Positions 37,555 to 47,380 of a stretch of 64,000 nt of DNA are shown in pieces. The notes beneath the pieces are model-generated. The model saw only the letters and a list, made by a program, of their open reading frames with translations. It did no database searches and was not told the origin of the DNA. The position numbers and the translations under genes were made by a program. The stretch comes from Erythrobacter sp. (GTDB lineage: Bacteria; Pseudomonadota; Alphaproteobacteria; Sphingomonadales; Sphingomonadaceae), in the NCBI GenBank assembly GCA_009993635.1, contig JAACTC010000006.1, forward strand, positions 434,001 to 498,000, in the 5' to 3' direction. Within the stretch, counting starts at the first letter, position 1. The number at the start of each line of letters is the position of its first letter.

Positions 37555-38169
37555 TCACGCGCCCGCGCCTTCCTGCACCGGATCGACCGCAGCCTGCCGC
37601 CGGGCAAGCGCCCCGCGCTTCAACCGCCGCTGGCGGCGGCGGCCCATCGCGAGGCGCCACACCCATTTGGACACGAAATAGCCGATAGGGGGAAATACCA
37701 GGGCGAAGATGACGAAGCCCAGCACGGTGGCCCCTGCGGCTTCGAATAGTCCGCCAAGCGTCGTAAGGCTGTCGTTCTGCAACAGCGCCTCCCCCGTTTC
37801 CGGCGCGATGGTCAGCACCTTGTGCCCTACGCGGTTGGACGCCCAGATCCAGAACGGGAAGGTCAGCGGGTTGGTGATCAGCGTCACCGCGCTGGCAATG
37901 GGCACGTTGGCGCGCACGGTAAAGGCGAGCACCAGCGCAAGAAAGATCTGGCCGAACGGAATCACGAACCCCGCAAACAGTCCCAGCGCGACACCGCGCG
38001 GCACGTTGCGGCGGGTGAATCGCCACAGTTCGGGGCTCAGGAAGCGGTGCGCGATCGGCTTGAGAAAGCGGTTCTTGGCCAGCGATTCGCGATCGGTGTA
38101 ACTGCGCACATAACCCCATGCGGCCGAGCGGGCGGTCGGCTTACCGGGGCTGTCTGATCGCTGGCTCAT
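37555..38169 (-). CDS. DUF2062 membrane protein
   Basis: 204 residues from the ATG at 38169. Contains the family's RRNVPRGVALGLFAGFVIPFGQ and the ITNPLTFPFWIWASNRVG segment, with three to four hydrophobic stretches and a basic C-terminus. Two bases separate its stop from cckA, so they likely form one transcript, as in many alphaproteobacteria. Function not established. Confidence 0.85.
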   Translation of the reverse strand: MSQRSDSPGKPTARSAAWGYVRSYTDRESLAKNRFLKPIAHRFLSPELWRFTRRNVPRGVALGLFAGFVIPFGQIFLALVLAFTVRANVPIASAVTLITNPLTFPFWIWASNRVGHKVLTIAPETGEALLQNDSLTTLGGLFEAAGATVLGFVIFALVFPPIGYFVSKWVWRLAMGRRRQRRLKRGALARRQAAVDPVQEGAGA

Positions 38170-38320
38170 AATGCTCGTTCGATGATGGTATGGCGCGGCC
38201 TGCAGGGCAAGCCGCCCGGTGTTCTTTTCGCCACTTCGCTGGGCTGACCCGCCAATAGCGCCCAAGCGGTGGCTGCTTCCTTAATCGCAGCGTCTGTCGG
38301 CAAAAAAATCGCCGCGTCGG

Positions 38321-38803
38321 TCACCCCCGGTCGCGCATGATCCGGGCCTTGTCGCGCTGCCAGTCGCGGTCCTTGATATAATCGCGCTTATCCTTGGTCT
38401 GCCGCCCTTTGGCGAGAGCGAGTTCGACCTTCGCCCGACCCTGCCCGTTGAAATACACGGACAGCGGTACGAGTGTCATTCCCTTGCGCTCCACCGCGCC
38501 GAGCAGCTTTTCGATCTCGCGTTCGTGCAGCAGCAGCTTGCGCGGGCGTTTGGGTTCGTGATTCAGGCGGTTGCCGTGGGTGTATTCGGGGATATTGGCG
38601 TTGATCAGCCATGCCTGCCCGTCGCGCACTTCGGCGTAGGATTCCGCGATCGTGGCCTCACCCGCGCGCAGCGACTTTACCTCTGTCCCCTGCAGCGCGA
38701 TGCCGGCTTCGTACTTTTCCTCGACCTGATAGTCGAAGCGCGCGCGCCGGTTTTCGGCGACGACCTTTTGCTTGTCGAAAGTGGTGGGTTTGGGGCGAGC
38801 CAT
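38321..38803 (-). CDS. smpB: SsrA-binding protein
   Basis: 160 residues from the ATG at 38803. [35 protein letters not shown] and [20 protein letters not shown] are typical SmpB sequences; the basic tail [27 protein letters not shown] enters the decoding site. It works with tmRNA to rescue stalled ribosomes. A longer frame upstream lacks family support. Confidence 0.96.
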   Translation of the reverse strand: MARPKPTTFDKQKVVAENRRARFDYQVEEKYEAGIALQGTEVKSLRAGEATIAESYAEVRDGQAWLINANIPEYTHGNRLNHEPKRPRKLLLHEREIEKLLGAVERKGMTLVPLSVYFNGQGRAKVELALAKGRQTKDKRDYIKDRDWQRDKARIMRDRG

Positions 38804-38916
38804 AAGGGGCCGCGATGTAGGCGCAGCGGCGGCAAAGCGAAAGGGGCTGCGGATGGCCGTGGATGAAATCGGTGACGTTCTTGCACTTCTCCGCCCGCCG
38901 GTGACACCTCCTGCCG

Positions 38917-39981
38917 ATGGACCACCCCGCACCCTTCGAGATCCACGACCAGCGCATCGCGCCCGGAACCGCGCAGATCCTCACCATCCCGGTCAGCCAG
39001 CAGGTCACCGGACTGGACGCATCGCTCGCGCTCAAGGTGCTGCACGGGGCGAAGCCCGGCCCCTGTGTGTTCGTGAGCGCGGCGATCCATGGCGACGAGA
39101 TCGTGGGCACCGCGATCATCCAGCGCCTGCTCGACCATTTGATGCCGGGCGACATGGCGGGCACGCTGATCCTGGCCCCAGCGGTAAACATCTACGGCTT
39201 CGCCTCGCACAGCCGCTACCTGCCAGACCGGCGCGATCTCAACCGCAGCTTTCCGGGGTACGAGAATGGCAGCCTCGCGGCGCAGCTGGCGCATGCCTTC
39301 CTCGAACAGGTCATTGACCGCTGTTCGCTCGGGATCGACCTGCACACCGCCGCGGTCCACCGGTACAACCTGCCGCAGATCAGGATCGCATCGGGCAGCC
39401 CCTACCTCACCCAGCTCGCCATGGCCTTCGGGGCGCCGATCATCATCGAGAGCCCCTTGCGCCCCGGATCGATGCGCGCGCTGGCGCATGATCGCGAGAC
39501 GCCGATGCTGCTGCTGGAAGCGGGCGAGGCGCTGCGCTTCGACCGCTATTCCATCGAGGTTGGTGTCCGCGGCGTGCTGCGCGTGCTCGACCATGTCGGG
39601 ATGATCGAGATCGGTCCGGTGCTCGAGGATGTCGACGTGCCGATGCGCGCCAACCGATCGAGCTGGGTACGCGCACCGAGGGGCGGCGTATCGCGCCGCG
39701 TGCGCAAATCGGGCGACATCGTGAAACAGGGCGGCCTGCTGGCGGTGGTCGGCGGATTGTTCGGCGAAGATGCGCAGGAACTGGTCAGCCCGGTCGATGG
39801 GGTGGTGATCGGCCACGCGACGCTGCCGGTGGTCAACCAGGGCGACGCGCTGTTCCATATCGCCGAGGTCGAAACGCTGGACCATGTCGGCAAGCACGCG
39901 CGCAGCATCGTCGATGCGATGGCGGTGAGCGAACCGCCCCACCCGCCGACCACGCTGCTGGACGAGGACGAGGTGCTTTAG
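38917..39981 (+). CDS. Succinylglutamate desuccinylase/aspartoacylase family deacylase
   Basis: 354 residues. M14-like zinc site: [11 protein letters not shown] (His, Glu), then [11 protein letters not shown] and GIDLHTA (His). The C-terminal part ([35 protein letters not shown]) is a beta-sandwich. The family releases carboxylates from N-acyl amino acids or modifies peptides. Actual substrate unknown; no arginine-degradation genes adjacent. Confidence 0.82.
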   Translation: MDHPAPFEIHDQRIAPGTAQILTIPVSQQVTGLDASLALKVLHGAKPGPCVFVSAAIHGDEIVGTAIIQRLLDHLMPGDMAGTLILAPAVNIYGFASHSRYLPDRRDLNRSFPGYENGSLAAQLAHAFLEQVIDRCSLGIDLHTAAVHRYNLPQIRIASGSPYLTQLAMAFGAPIIIESPLRPGSMRALAHDRETPMLLLEAGEALRFDRYSIEVGVRGVLRVLDHVGMIEIGPVLEDVDVPMRANRSSWVRAPRGGVSRRVRKSGDIVKQGGLLAVVGGLFGEDAQELVSPVDGVVIGHATLPVVNQGDALFHIAEVETLDHVGKHARSIVDAMAVSEPPHPPTTLLDEDEVL

Positions 39982-40003
39982 GTCGAATTCGCTTGTAAAA
40001 AGG

Positions 40004-40519
40004 TCAAGCCCCGGTCGCGATCAGCCTAGCAGAGCGTGGCGGGTTGACCATCCGTCCGAAAAATGCCCCGCCGAGCCAGCCGCCAAGCGCGGATGCCGGA
40101 ATAACCAAGAGAGCGAGGTCCGCTCGCATCAACTCGATCAATCCAAAGCCGGAAAGGATCACCGCCCATATTTCCAGGCCGGATTCGTAAGGGAACAGCT
40201 CGGCAAACTTGATGGTATTGCCAGCGCAGGCATGTGCAAGCCCGACGATCAATCCTGCTATACGGTAGTCGGAACCCCAGCTGCGAGCGATCAGAAACGC
40301 GAGACCCAGAAGAACCGTCGCCGGCAGGATCGCGAAGAGAGCGCCAAATGCCAAAATTCCAATCCAGCTCAACGGGTTGATCAGATGCAGCAGGCTCCAA
40401 AAATCGCCGTAGCCGAATGCTTCGATCAGATTGTTGAGCGCAAACGTCGACCAAGTCGTCACGAAAATCGAGATCAGTGCCGCTGAAAGCAGCGGGACGA
40501 CGAGATCGACAACCCTCAC
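40004..40519 (-). CDS. Multi-pass membrane protein coupled to dapA, unknown function
   Basis: 171 residues from a GTG that overlaps the dapA stop (GTGTGA). About five hydrophobic segments (VVPLLSAALISIFVTTWSTF, WIGILAFGALFAILPATVLLGLAFLIA, and others). Base composition is AT-richer than dapA. It resembles uncharacterised sphingomonad membrane proteins; no substrate motif is visible. Confidence 0.6.
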   Translation of the reverse strand: MRVVDLVVPLLSAALISIFVTTWSTFALNNLIEAFGYGDFWSLLHLINPLSWIGILAFGALFAILPATVLLGLAFLIARSWGSDYRIAGLIVGLAHACAGNTIKFAELFPYESGLEIWAVILSGFGLIELMRADLALLVIPASALGGWLGGAFFGRMVNPPRSARLIATGA

Positions 40520-41397
40520 ACCAGCCCCGCATGCTCCAGCGCCTTGTCGACCGCGTAGCGCGCGGCTTCGGAGCACTCAGTCAGCGGCAACCGCACCTCG
40601 TCGGTCATCCAGCTTTGCGTGCGGCTCAGCGCGTATTTCACAGGCGCGGGGCTCGAATCCTCGAACATGGCGTAGTGCAGCGGATAGAGCCGGTCGTTCA
40701 GCTCGCGTGCGCGGACCAGATCATTGTCGGCGCAGGCCTGCTGGAATTCGGCGCACAGCGCGGGCGCGACGTTGGCGGTGACCGAGATGCAGCCCGAACC
40801 CCCGGCGGCGTTGAACGGCAGCGCCAGCTCGTCATTGCCCGATAGCTGGCAGAAATCGCGGCTGATGCCCATGCGGTGGTCCGCGACGCGCGACAGATCC
40901 TCGCTCGCGTCCTTGATCGCGACAATCACCTCGGGGAATTTCTCCGCCAGTTCGCAGACCGTTTCGGGCTGCAGATCGGTCACCGTCCGGCCGGGCACAT
41001 TGTAGAGCACGATCGGCAGCTCGCCATGCTGCGCCAGATGGCTGAAATGCGCGATTAGGCCCGCCTGGCTCGGCTTGTTGTAATAGGGCGCGACGCACAG
41101 GCCGGCGGTGACGCCCGCCTTCTTCGCGAACTTCAAATGCAACAGCGCGTTGTTGGTGTCGTTGCTGCCGCACCCGGCGATGATCGGCACGCGGCCCGCC
41201 GCCTGCTCCACACACATCTCGATCACGCGGTGGTGTTCGGCGTTGGAGAGCGTGGAGGCCTCGCCCGTAGTGCCACACGGGACCAGAGCGGCGCTGCCCT
41301 GCTCGATCTGCCAGTCGACCAGCGTGCGAAACGCCGCCTCGTCCAGCTTGCTGTCCCGAAATGGGGTGACCAGCGCGGGAATGGAGCCTGAGAACAT
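40516..41397 (-). CDS. dapA: 4-hydroxy-tetrahydrodipicolinate synthase
   Basis: 293 residues from the ATG at 41397 (a 13-codon longer form lacks support). The barrel motifs GTTGEASTL, Tyr in LYNVPGRT and the Schiff-base lysine in VIVAIKDASED are present. It condenses pyruvate with aspartate semialdehyde in lysine and diaminopimelate synthesis. Divergent from the lytic transglycosylase gene across a 107-base gap. Confidence 0.96.
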   Translation of the reverse strand: MFSGSIPALVTPFRDSKLDEAAFRTLVDWQIEQGSAALVPCGTTGEASTLSNAEHHRVIEMCVEQAAGRVPIIAGCGSNDTNNALLHLKFAKKAGVTAGLCVAPYYNKPSQAGLIAHFSHLAQHGELPIVLYNVPGRTVTDLQPETVCELAEKFPEVIVAIKDASEDLSRVADHRMGISRDFCQLSGNDELALPFNAAGGSGCISVTANVAPALCAEFQQACADNDLVRARELNDRLYPLHYAMFEDSSPAPVKYALSRTQSWMTDEVRLPLTECSEAARYAVDKALEHAGLV

Positions 41398-41504
41398 TTG
41401 AGCCGCTCTTTCGTAGGTACTATACAGGGCCAACAAACGGGGCGTGCATCGCCACCCGTCCAGACCATTTTCGTTCAGTGCCTGATAAGGAGCCAGCGGC
41501 CATT

Positions 41505-43457
41505 ATGTCCAGCATGACCCGACTTCCCTTTCTGGCCATCGCGCTAGTTTCCACCACCTCGATCACCCCCCCTGCCCTGGCGCAGGACCCTGCCCTCTGG
41601 GACCGCGCCCGGGCAGACCTGATCGCCAGCGCGCCCACCCAGATGGCGCAGGTCGTCAACCGGTGGGAATATCTGATCGAGCAACGCGATCTGCCATTCA
41701 CCGAATATGCCAGTTTTCTGCTGGCCTACCCCGATTTCCCCCAGGGCGAGCGGCTGCGGACGCGGGCGGAGAACGCGCTCGACCAGAGCACCGCCACACC
41801 GGAAAGCCTGGTCGCCTATTTCGATGCGCTGCCGCCCGTCACCAATGCGGGCAAGGCGCGCTATGCGCTGGCGCTTTCTTCCGTATCGCGGCCCGAGGCC
41901 GCCGCCATCGCACGCGAGGCATGGCGCGGCGGGCAGATGAGCGCGACGAGCGAACCCTACCTGCTCTCGCTGTTCGGCAACCAGTTCACCCCGGCGGACG
42001 AAGACGCCCGGATGAATGCGCTGCTGTGGCAGAGCGCCACCGAAGCTGCGCAGCGCCAGATCAGCCGCGTATCGCCCGACAGGCGCGACCTGTTCACCAT
42101 CCGGCTGGCACTGGTTCAGGGCTATGACCAGTCGAGCGTGGGCGTCCCCATCCCGGCCGATGCCAATCAGGATGCGGGCTACGTCTACAATCTGGCGAAA
42201 TATTATCGCGAGAACGGCCAGCTGCCGCAGGCGATTTCGCTGCTTGCGAACCGTCCTTCGTTCGATCGACCTGCCTTCGACCCCGAAGATTTCGTGGGCG
42301 AGGCGCTGCGTGTGGCGCGCGGTGCAGGCTCCGACCCGTCGGCGCAGATCGCGGGCAAGGTCGACGATCTGTTCGCTCCGGGCACCGACATCAGCAAGGA
42401 AGCCTATCGCCTGCGCGACGACTATACCTCGCTGATGTGGCTGGGCGGGACGAACGCCTACTGGAATCTCGGCCAGCCGGGCCGGGCGGCACCGCTGTTC
42501 TATCGCTACGGCGCGGCCGCGCAGACGCCGCAGACCCGATCCAAGGGTTTCTACTGGGCGGGCCTGGCGTCGGAGCGCGCGGGCGACCGGGCCGAAGCCA
42601 ACCGCTATTACGAGATGGCGGCAAGCTATCCCGAACGCTTCTACGGCCAGCTGGCGCTCGCCAAGCTGGGCCGCGAGGTTCCGGCATTGGGCGGCAACAG
42701 CGTCGCGTTGCCCACCGCGCAGCAGCGCACCGAATTCGACAACGCCACGCTGACCAAGGCGGTACGCGAAGTCGCCCGCGGTGCCCCGTGGCGGACGGGT
42801 ATCCAGTTCTATCAGGAGATTTCCGACCGCGCGCAAACGCCCGAAGAGCATGCTCTGGTGGCCGAGCTGGCGCGCGAAACCGGACGCCGCGATCTGGCGG
42901 TGAACGTCGCCGAGGCGGCGGGCGCTGACGGGCATTCGGGCTTCGTGCAGCAGGGCTTCCCCACCGTAACACCTCCCGGCGGAGCGAACTGGACGATGGT
43001 CCACGCGATCGCCCGGCAGGAAAGCCAGTTCGCGGCCAATGCAATCAGCCATGCGGGCGCACGCGGCCTGATGCAGCTAATGCCGGGCACGGCGCGCGAA
43101 CAAGCGGGCAAGCTGGGGCTTGGCTATAACCGCGACAACCTGATCTCCGACCCGGTCTACAACATGCAGCTTGGCGATGCCTATTTCGCGCGCATGCTGG
43201 ACTATTACGGCGGTGCCTATCCGCTCGCCATCGCGGCCTACAATGCGGGGCCGGGTAATGTGAACAAATGGCTGCGCGCCAACGGCGACCCGCGTCAGGG
43301 CGGGATCGACTATGTCACCTGGATCGAGCGGATTCCGATTTACGAGACCAAGAACTACGTTCAGCGCGTGATCGAGAATGCGGCGGTGTACGAACAGCTC
43401 AACCCCGACCGCGCGCAGTTTGGCAGGCCCAGAATGGCGGGTGACTTCCTGCGCTAA
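41505..43457 (+). CDS. slt: Soluble lytic murein transglycosylase
   Basis: 650 residues from the ATG at 41505, with AAGGAG 12 bases upstream. Signal peptide (LPFLAIALVSTTSITPPALAQ), a long alpha-superhelical domain, then the SLT catalytic domain (about 500-640) with Glu in IARQESQFAANAISHAGARGLMQLMP. It cuts peptidoglycan to give anhydromuropeptides, which AmpG recycles; an ampG-like gene is in this window. Confidence 0.92.
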   Translation: MSSMTRLPFLAIALVSTTSITPPALAQDPALWDRARADLIASAPTQMAQVVNRWEYLIEQRDLPFTEYASFLLAYPDFPQGERLRTRAENALDQSTATPESLVAYFDALPPVTNAGKARYALALSSVSRPEAAAIAREAWRGGQMSATSEPYLLSLFGNQFTPADEDARMNALLWQSATEAAQRQISRVSPDRRDLFTIRLALVQGYDQSSVGVPIPADANQDAGYVYNLAKYYRENGQLPQAISLLANRPSFDRPAFDPEDFVGEALRVARGAGSDPSAQIAGKVDDLFAPGTDISKEAYRLRDDYTSLMWLGGTNAYWNLGQPGRAAPLFYRYGAAAQTPQTRSKGFYWAGLASERAGDRAEANRYYEMAASYPERFYGQLALAKLGREVPALGGNSVALPTAQQRTEFDNATLTKAVREVARGAPWRTGIQFYQEISDRAQTPEEHALVAELARETGRRDLAVNVAEAAGADGHSGFVQQGFPTVTPPGGANWTMVHAIARQESQFAANAISHAGARGLMQLMPGTAREQAGKLGLGYNRDNLISDPVYNMQLGDAYFARMLDYYGGAYPLAIAAYNAGPGNVNKWLRANGDPRQGGIDYVTWIERIPIYETKNYVQRVIENAAVYEQLNPDRAQFGRPRMAGDFLR

Positions 43458-43477
43458 GGCGCGCTAGTCTGCCGCGC

Positions 43478-43975
43478 ATGGCTGGAGACAATCCCATCAC
43501 GCCCGCCGGATATTCCGCGATGAAGGCGCGCTACGATCACCTGCTTGGCACCGCGCGGCCGGAAATCGTGGAGATCGTCAGCTGGGCGGCAGGCAATGGC
43601 GATCGTTCGGAAAACGGCGACTACCTGTACGGGCGCAAGAAGATGCGCGAGATCGACCGCGAGCTGGCGCATCTTGCCCGCCGGATGAAGGCCGCGCGGG
43701 TGATAGACCCCGCCGAACAACCCGATCGTTCGCGCGTGTTCTTCGGCGCCACGGTGAACCTGGTGGACGAAGACGACCGCGAAAAGGTGCTCACCCTGGT
43801 CGGCAACGACGAGGCCGAAGCCAGCGAAGGGCGGATCGGCTGGGGCTCTCCGATGGCACGCGCACTGCGCGGCGCGGAAGTCGGCGATGTGCGCATGGTG
43901 AAAGGGCCAACCGGCGTGCGCGAATGGGAGGTGCTCGCGATCACCTATCCCGACAGCAAGAGCCGCGCGGCATGA
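43478..43975 (+). CDS. greB: Transcription elongation factor GreB
   Basis: 165 residues. The coiled-coil N-domain has NGDRSENGDYLYGRKKMREIDREL; the acidic tip (DRSENGD) enters the RNA polymerase secondary channel to stimulate transcript cleavage. The C-terminal FKBP-like part includes VGNDEAEASEGRIGWGSPMARAL. The YLYGRKKMRE phrase identifies GreB rather than GreA. Its stop overlaps the next ATG. Confidence 0.93.
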   Translation: MAGDNPITPAGYSAMKARYDHLLGTARPEIVEIVSWAAGNGDRSENGDYLYGRKKMREIDRELAHLARRMKAARVIDPAEQPDRSRVFFGATVNLVDEDDREKVLTLVGNDEAEASEGRIGWGSPMARALRGAEVGDVRMVKGPTGVREWEVLAITYPDSKSRAA

Positions 43976-44460
43976 AGCGCCTGGCGCTGGCTCTGGCTGC
44001 GATGGCGACGCTTGCCAGTCCGGCGCTGGCGCGCTCATCACTCGGTGTGTTCGACGATTGGGGCGCGTTCCGCGATCCGCGCCAGCCGCGCTGCTACGCC
44101 ATAGCCAAGGGCGAGCGCAGCGAGGGCGCACGCGAGTTTACGCCCTATGCGACCATCGCGACCTGGCCCAGACGCCAGGTGCGTAACCAGGTGCATCTGC
44201 GCCTCTCGCGCAGGCTCGCTGCAGACGGAAAAGTCGTGCTGCGCCTTGGCGGCGACACCTATGATCTGACCGCGGGCGAGGCCGATGCATGGGCGCAGGA
44301 CAGGCGGATGGATGCCGCTATCGTCGCCGCGATGCGCGCGGGATCTCGCATGAGCGTGTCGGCCACCGACCGGGGCGGCAACCGCTTTACCGATCGCTAT
44401 AGCCTGGCGGGCGTTGCAACCGCCATCGACGCGGCGACCATCGCCTGCGCACGCGACTGA
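43972..44460 (+). CDS. Exported protein resembling invasion-associated locus B (IalB) proteins
   Basis: 162 residues, ATG overlapping the greB stop. Signal peptide MKRLALALAAMATLASPALA, then WGAFRDPRQPRCYAIAKGE and a C-terminal AATIACARD with a second Cys that could pair with the first. The layout resembles the periplasmic IalB family; sequence similarity by eye is limited, so function stays open. Confidence 0.6.
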   Translation: MKRLALALAAMATLASPALARSSLGVFDDWGAFRDPRQPRCYAIAKGERSEGAREFTPYATIATWPRRQVRNQVHLRLSRRLAADGKVVLRLGGDTYDLTAGEADAWAQDRRMDAAIVAAMRAGSRMSVSATDRGGNRFTDRYSLAGVATAIDAATIACARD

Positions 44461-44487
44461 GCCTCTCCTTCCATGCAGCCCTCCAAT

Positions 44488-44522
44488 AAAAAAGGGCGCG
44501 GCCCCTAAAGGCCACGCCCTTC
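44488..44522. terminator. Terminator of the outer-membrane protein gene (bidirectional)
   Basis: AAGGGCG...CGCCCTT arms (44492-44498, 44515-44521) with inner GGCC/GGCC pairing. On the minus strand the stem is followed by TTTTTTATT; the plus strand has only CTTCG. Confidence 0.85.
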
Positions 44523-44547
44523 GCGTCAGGTTTCGTCCGGTAGCGGC

Positions 44548-45213
44548 TTAGAAGCGCATACCGACGCCAACGACCACCTGGTGACGGTCGGTATCGACAT
44601 CGAACCGGTCAGAGTCGGCCAGCGTACCGTCGAAATCGACCTCTGCTTCCGAATAGTTCGAATAGCGATACTCGATGTTGGTGAACATGTTGCGGCCGAA
44701 GGCATATTCGAGGCCGCCACCCACACGATATCCGTCGAGGTCGTAGTCGGTGTCGAACTCGGTCGTGCCGTCGCTGCTGCGCACGTTGAGCTTGGCGTTG
44801 GTGTAACCACCCTTGGCGTAGAACATCATGTTCTCATTCGCCTTCACCCCTACGCGGGCGCCGAGGTAGAGATCGCGGCCTGCCGACACGTTGCCGAAAC
44901 CGAAGCCTTCGAAATCGCCGTTGTCGAAATCGGTATCGGCGGTGGACCCTGCGATTTCCGCTTCGGGGCCGATCACGACCTTGCCGAGATCGACATCATA
45001 GCCGACCGCTGCGCCGTAAAACACGCCGTCCGCCGACTGATCGTTGTTGTCGTTGCCGTCGTCGTCGACGCTGCTGCCTGCCCGGATGCTGTCGTAACCG
45101 GTGGTGCCCTGAATACGCAGGCCGGTGAACGGCGAATCCGCGTCCTGCGCGGCTGCGGGAACTGCGAGCGCGGCAAGCGAGCCCGTGGCGAGCAATGCAA
45201 ACATCTTGGTCAT
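44548..45213 (-). CDS. Outer-membrane beta-barrel protein (opacity/OmpA-barrel type)
   Basis: 221 residues. Signal peptide MTKMFALLATGSLAALAVPAAAQ. The mature protein is a run of barrel strands (GVFYGAAVGYDVDLG, DLYLGARVGVKAN, MMFYAKGGYTNAKL, YRVGGGLEYAFG) with Asp/Asn-rich loops that may bind calcium, and it ends in VVVGVGMRF, a Bam-recognised terminal phenylalanine. An eight-stranded barrel is likely. A palindrome lies upstream at 45287. Confidence 0.85.
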   Translation of the reverse strand: MTKMFALLATGSLAALAVPAAAQDADSPFTGLRIQGTTGYDSIRAGSSVDDDGNDNNDQSADGVFYGAAVGYDVDLGKVVIGPEAEIAGSTADTDFDNGDFEGFGFGNVSAGRDLYLGARVGVKANENMMFYAKGGYTNAKLNVRSSDGTTEFDTDYDLDGYRVGGGLEYAFGRNMFTNIEYRYSNYSEAEVDFDGTLADSDRFDVDTDRHQVVVGVGMRF

Positions 45214-45286
45214 TAGGTACTTCCTTCTTCATTCCAGTGCCGTCTGCGATGCGGCACGCAGTGTAGGAATGGGCGGGTCGAAGCGA

Positions 45287-45316
45287 AGTTTCATTAACGT
45301 CACACAACATGAAACT
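45287..45316. promoter_or_regulatory. Inverted repeat AGTTTCAT-N14-ATGAAACT between divergent genes
   Basis: Perfect 8-bp arms, centres 22 bases apart, about two helical turns, in an AT-rich stretch between the barrel gene (start 45213) and rlmN. It looks like a dimeric operator. The bound protein is unknown. Confidence 0.5.
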
Positions 45317-45441
45317 GTTGCTTTTGCGTAACATTGTTGCGTCAAGGCGAGTGTTATGTGCGGCCAAAATCGGGAACCTGACGCGCATTGCGCTCACCCC
45401 GCTGGAATTTGCGCGCCGAAACGATTATGTGCGCTGCTCCC

Positions 45442-46695
45442 ATGGCCGATACCGAACTCATGACCACGCCCGGACCGATCGATCCGGTGCCCACTCCACG
45501 CGACATTACGCCGCGCGCCGACGGGCGCGTGGATCTGATCGGCCTGCCCAAGGCGCGTATCCGCGAACTGTTCGAGACCGCAGGGCTCGACGCCAAGGCC
45601 GCCAAGCTGCGCTCCAAGCAGGTGTTCCACTGGCTCTATCATCGCGGCGTGACCGAGTTCGAGGCGATGACCGACATCGCCAAGACGATGCGCCCGTGGC
45701 TTACCGAACGCTTCGTGATCGGGCGGCCCGAAGTCGTCGAGGCGCATCATTCGACCGATGGCACCCGCAAGTGGGTGCTGCGCACCGCCGATGGCAATGA
45801 TTTCGAGATGGTGTTCATCCCCGACGCCGATCGGGGCACGCTGTGCATCTCCAGCCAGGTCGGCTGCACATTGAACTGCCGCTTTTGCCACACCGGGACC
45901 ATGCGGCTGGTGCGCAACCTGACGCCGGGCGAGATTGTCGGCCAGGTCATGCTGGCGCGCGACAGCCTTGGCGAATGGCCCAAAGGTTCGATGGCCGGGC
46001 TGGATGAGGTCGAGGACAGTTCCGAATACACCTCGGACGGTCGCCTGCTGACCAATATCGTGCTGATGGGCATGGGCGAGCCGCTCTACAATTTCGACAA
46101 TGTCCGCGACGCGATGAAGCTTGTCATGGATGGCGATGGGCTCGCGTTGTCGAAGCGTCGCATCACGCTCTCGACCAGCGGGGTGGTGCCGATGATGGCC
46201 CGCTGCGGCGAGGAAATCGGCGTCAATCTGGCGGTGTCGCTCCATGCCGTGCGCAAGGACATCCGCGACGAGATCGTGCCGCTGAACAAGAAATACGGGA
46301 TCGAGGAACTGCTGCAGGCCTGCGCCGACTATCCCGGCGCCAGCAACGCGCGACGGATCACCTTCGAGTACATCATGCTCAAGGACAAGAACGACAGCGA
46401 CGAGGATGCGCACGAGCTTGTCCGGTTGCTCAAGCAGTATGACCTGCCCGCGAAGGTCAACCTGATCCCTTTCAACCCGTGGCCGGGCAGCGACTACGAA
46501 ACGTCTACGCCGGAACGTATCCGCGCCTTCTCCGACATCGTGTTCGAAGGCGGCATCAGCGCGCCCGTCCGCACCCCGCGCGGGCGCGATATCGGCGCGG
46601 CCTGCGGCCAGCTGAAGACCGCGGCGGAGAAGAAGAGCCGCGCCCAGCGCGATCGTGAAGCGGCCGCGGCTATCGAGGCAAGCGCAGCCGCGTGA
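45442..46695 (+). CDS. rlmN: Dual-specificity rRNA/tRNA adenine C2-methyltransferase RlmN
   Basis: 417 residues. The radical-SAM cluster CRFCHTGTM, the following [12 protein letters not shown] and the late catalytic Cys region ([30 protein letters not shown]) are present. It methylates A2503 of 23S rRNA and A37 of some tRNAs. The start is uncertain; ATGs at 45388, 45427, 45442 and 45460 are in frame and none has a clear ribosome site. Its stop overlaps the GTG of the MOSC gene. Confidence 0.94.
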   Translation: MADTELMTTPGPIDPVPTPRDITPRADGRVDLIGLPKARIRELFETAGLDAKAAKLRSKQVFHWLYHRGVTEFEAMTDIAKTMRPWLTERFVIGRPEVVEAHHSTDGTRKWVLRTADGNDFEMVFIPDADRGTLCISSQVGCTLNCRFCHTGTMRLVRNLTPGEIVGQVMLARDSLGEWPKGSMAGLDEVEDSSEYTSDGRLLTNIVLMGMGEPLYNFDNVRDAMKLVMDGDGLALSKRRITLSTSGVVPMMARCGEEIGVNLAVSLHAVRKDIRDEIVPLNKKYGIEELLQACADYPGASNARRITFEYIMLKDKNDSDEDAHELVRLLKQYDLPAKVNLIPFNPWPGSDYETSTPERIRAFSDIVFEGGISAPVRTPRGRDIGAACGQLKTAAEKKSRAQRDREAAAAIEASAAA

Positions 46696-47339
46696 ACTTG
46701 ATCGTCGAAGCAATCTGCGCCGGTCGCGCAGCCCTGCTCCTCGGCGACAAACGCAGCGCAATCGCCAAATCGCCGATCAATGGTCCGGTCGAGATCGGCC
46801 CGCGCGGCGTCGCGGGCGACGAGCAGGTCGATCGCCGCCATCACGGGTTCCCGGCCATGGCCGTCCATCTCTACCCTGCGGACCATTACGCATGGCTGCG
46901 CGAGAACTTCGGTGAGCTTCCCGCCCTTTCCGGCCCCGGCAGTATGGGCGAGAACCTGTTCGTGCGCGGGGTCGACGAAAGCGCCGTGTGCATCGGCGAC
47001 CGATTTCGCCTCGGCACCGCAGTGATCGAAGTGACCCAGCCCCGCCAGCCATGCGCCACCATCGAACGCCATCTGGGCCGCAAGGGCATCGTCAAGGCGA
47101 TCGTCGAAACCGGGCGCTGCGGGATTTTCTTTCGCGTAATCGAGCCCGGAACGGCCGAGGCGGGAGACACGCTCTCCCCGGTTGAACGGGGTGCAGCCGA
47201 CTGGACAGTGCGGCGCGCGTTTCACCTCGTCTATGGTGGCGGGAAGCCGGATCGCGGCGAACTTGCGCAGCTCGCGCGCCTTCCCAGCGTCTCCGATCGG
47301 CTGGTCAACGATATTCGCCGCAAGCACCCGATGCCATGA
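46692..47339 (+). CDS. MOSC-domain protein (YiiM type)
   Basis: 215 residues, GTG start overlapping the rlmN stop (GTGA). [32 protein letters not shown] and the MOSC cysteine in [12 protein letters not shown] match YiiM-like proteins, which act on N-hydroxylated substrates or carry molybdenum sulfur. A molybdopterin oxidoreductase lies 1.5 kb downstream, which may be no coincidence. Confidence 0.85.
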   Translation: MNLIVEAICAGRAALLLGDKRSAIAKSPINGPVEIGPRGVAGDEQVDRRHHGFPAMAVHLYPADHYAWLRENFGELPALSGPGSMGENLFVRGVDESAVCIGDRFRLGTAVIEVTQPRQPCATIERHLGRKGIVKAIVETGRCGIFFRVIEPGTAEAGDTLSPVERGAADWTVRRAFHLVYGGGKPDRGELAQLARLPSVSDRLVNDIRRKHPMP

Positions 47340-47380
47340 ACGATCTTTAATCCGCAGCAAGTCTGTGGTCTTAAGGGTCG

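Noticed and set aside
37553..38119. N-terminal extension of cckA to about 1000 residues
   Set aside because: The extra part is the DUF2062 gene in another frame; the ATG at 37552 fits CckA length and has a ribosome site.
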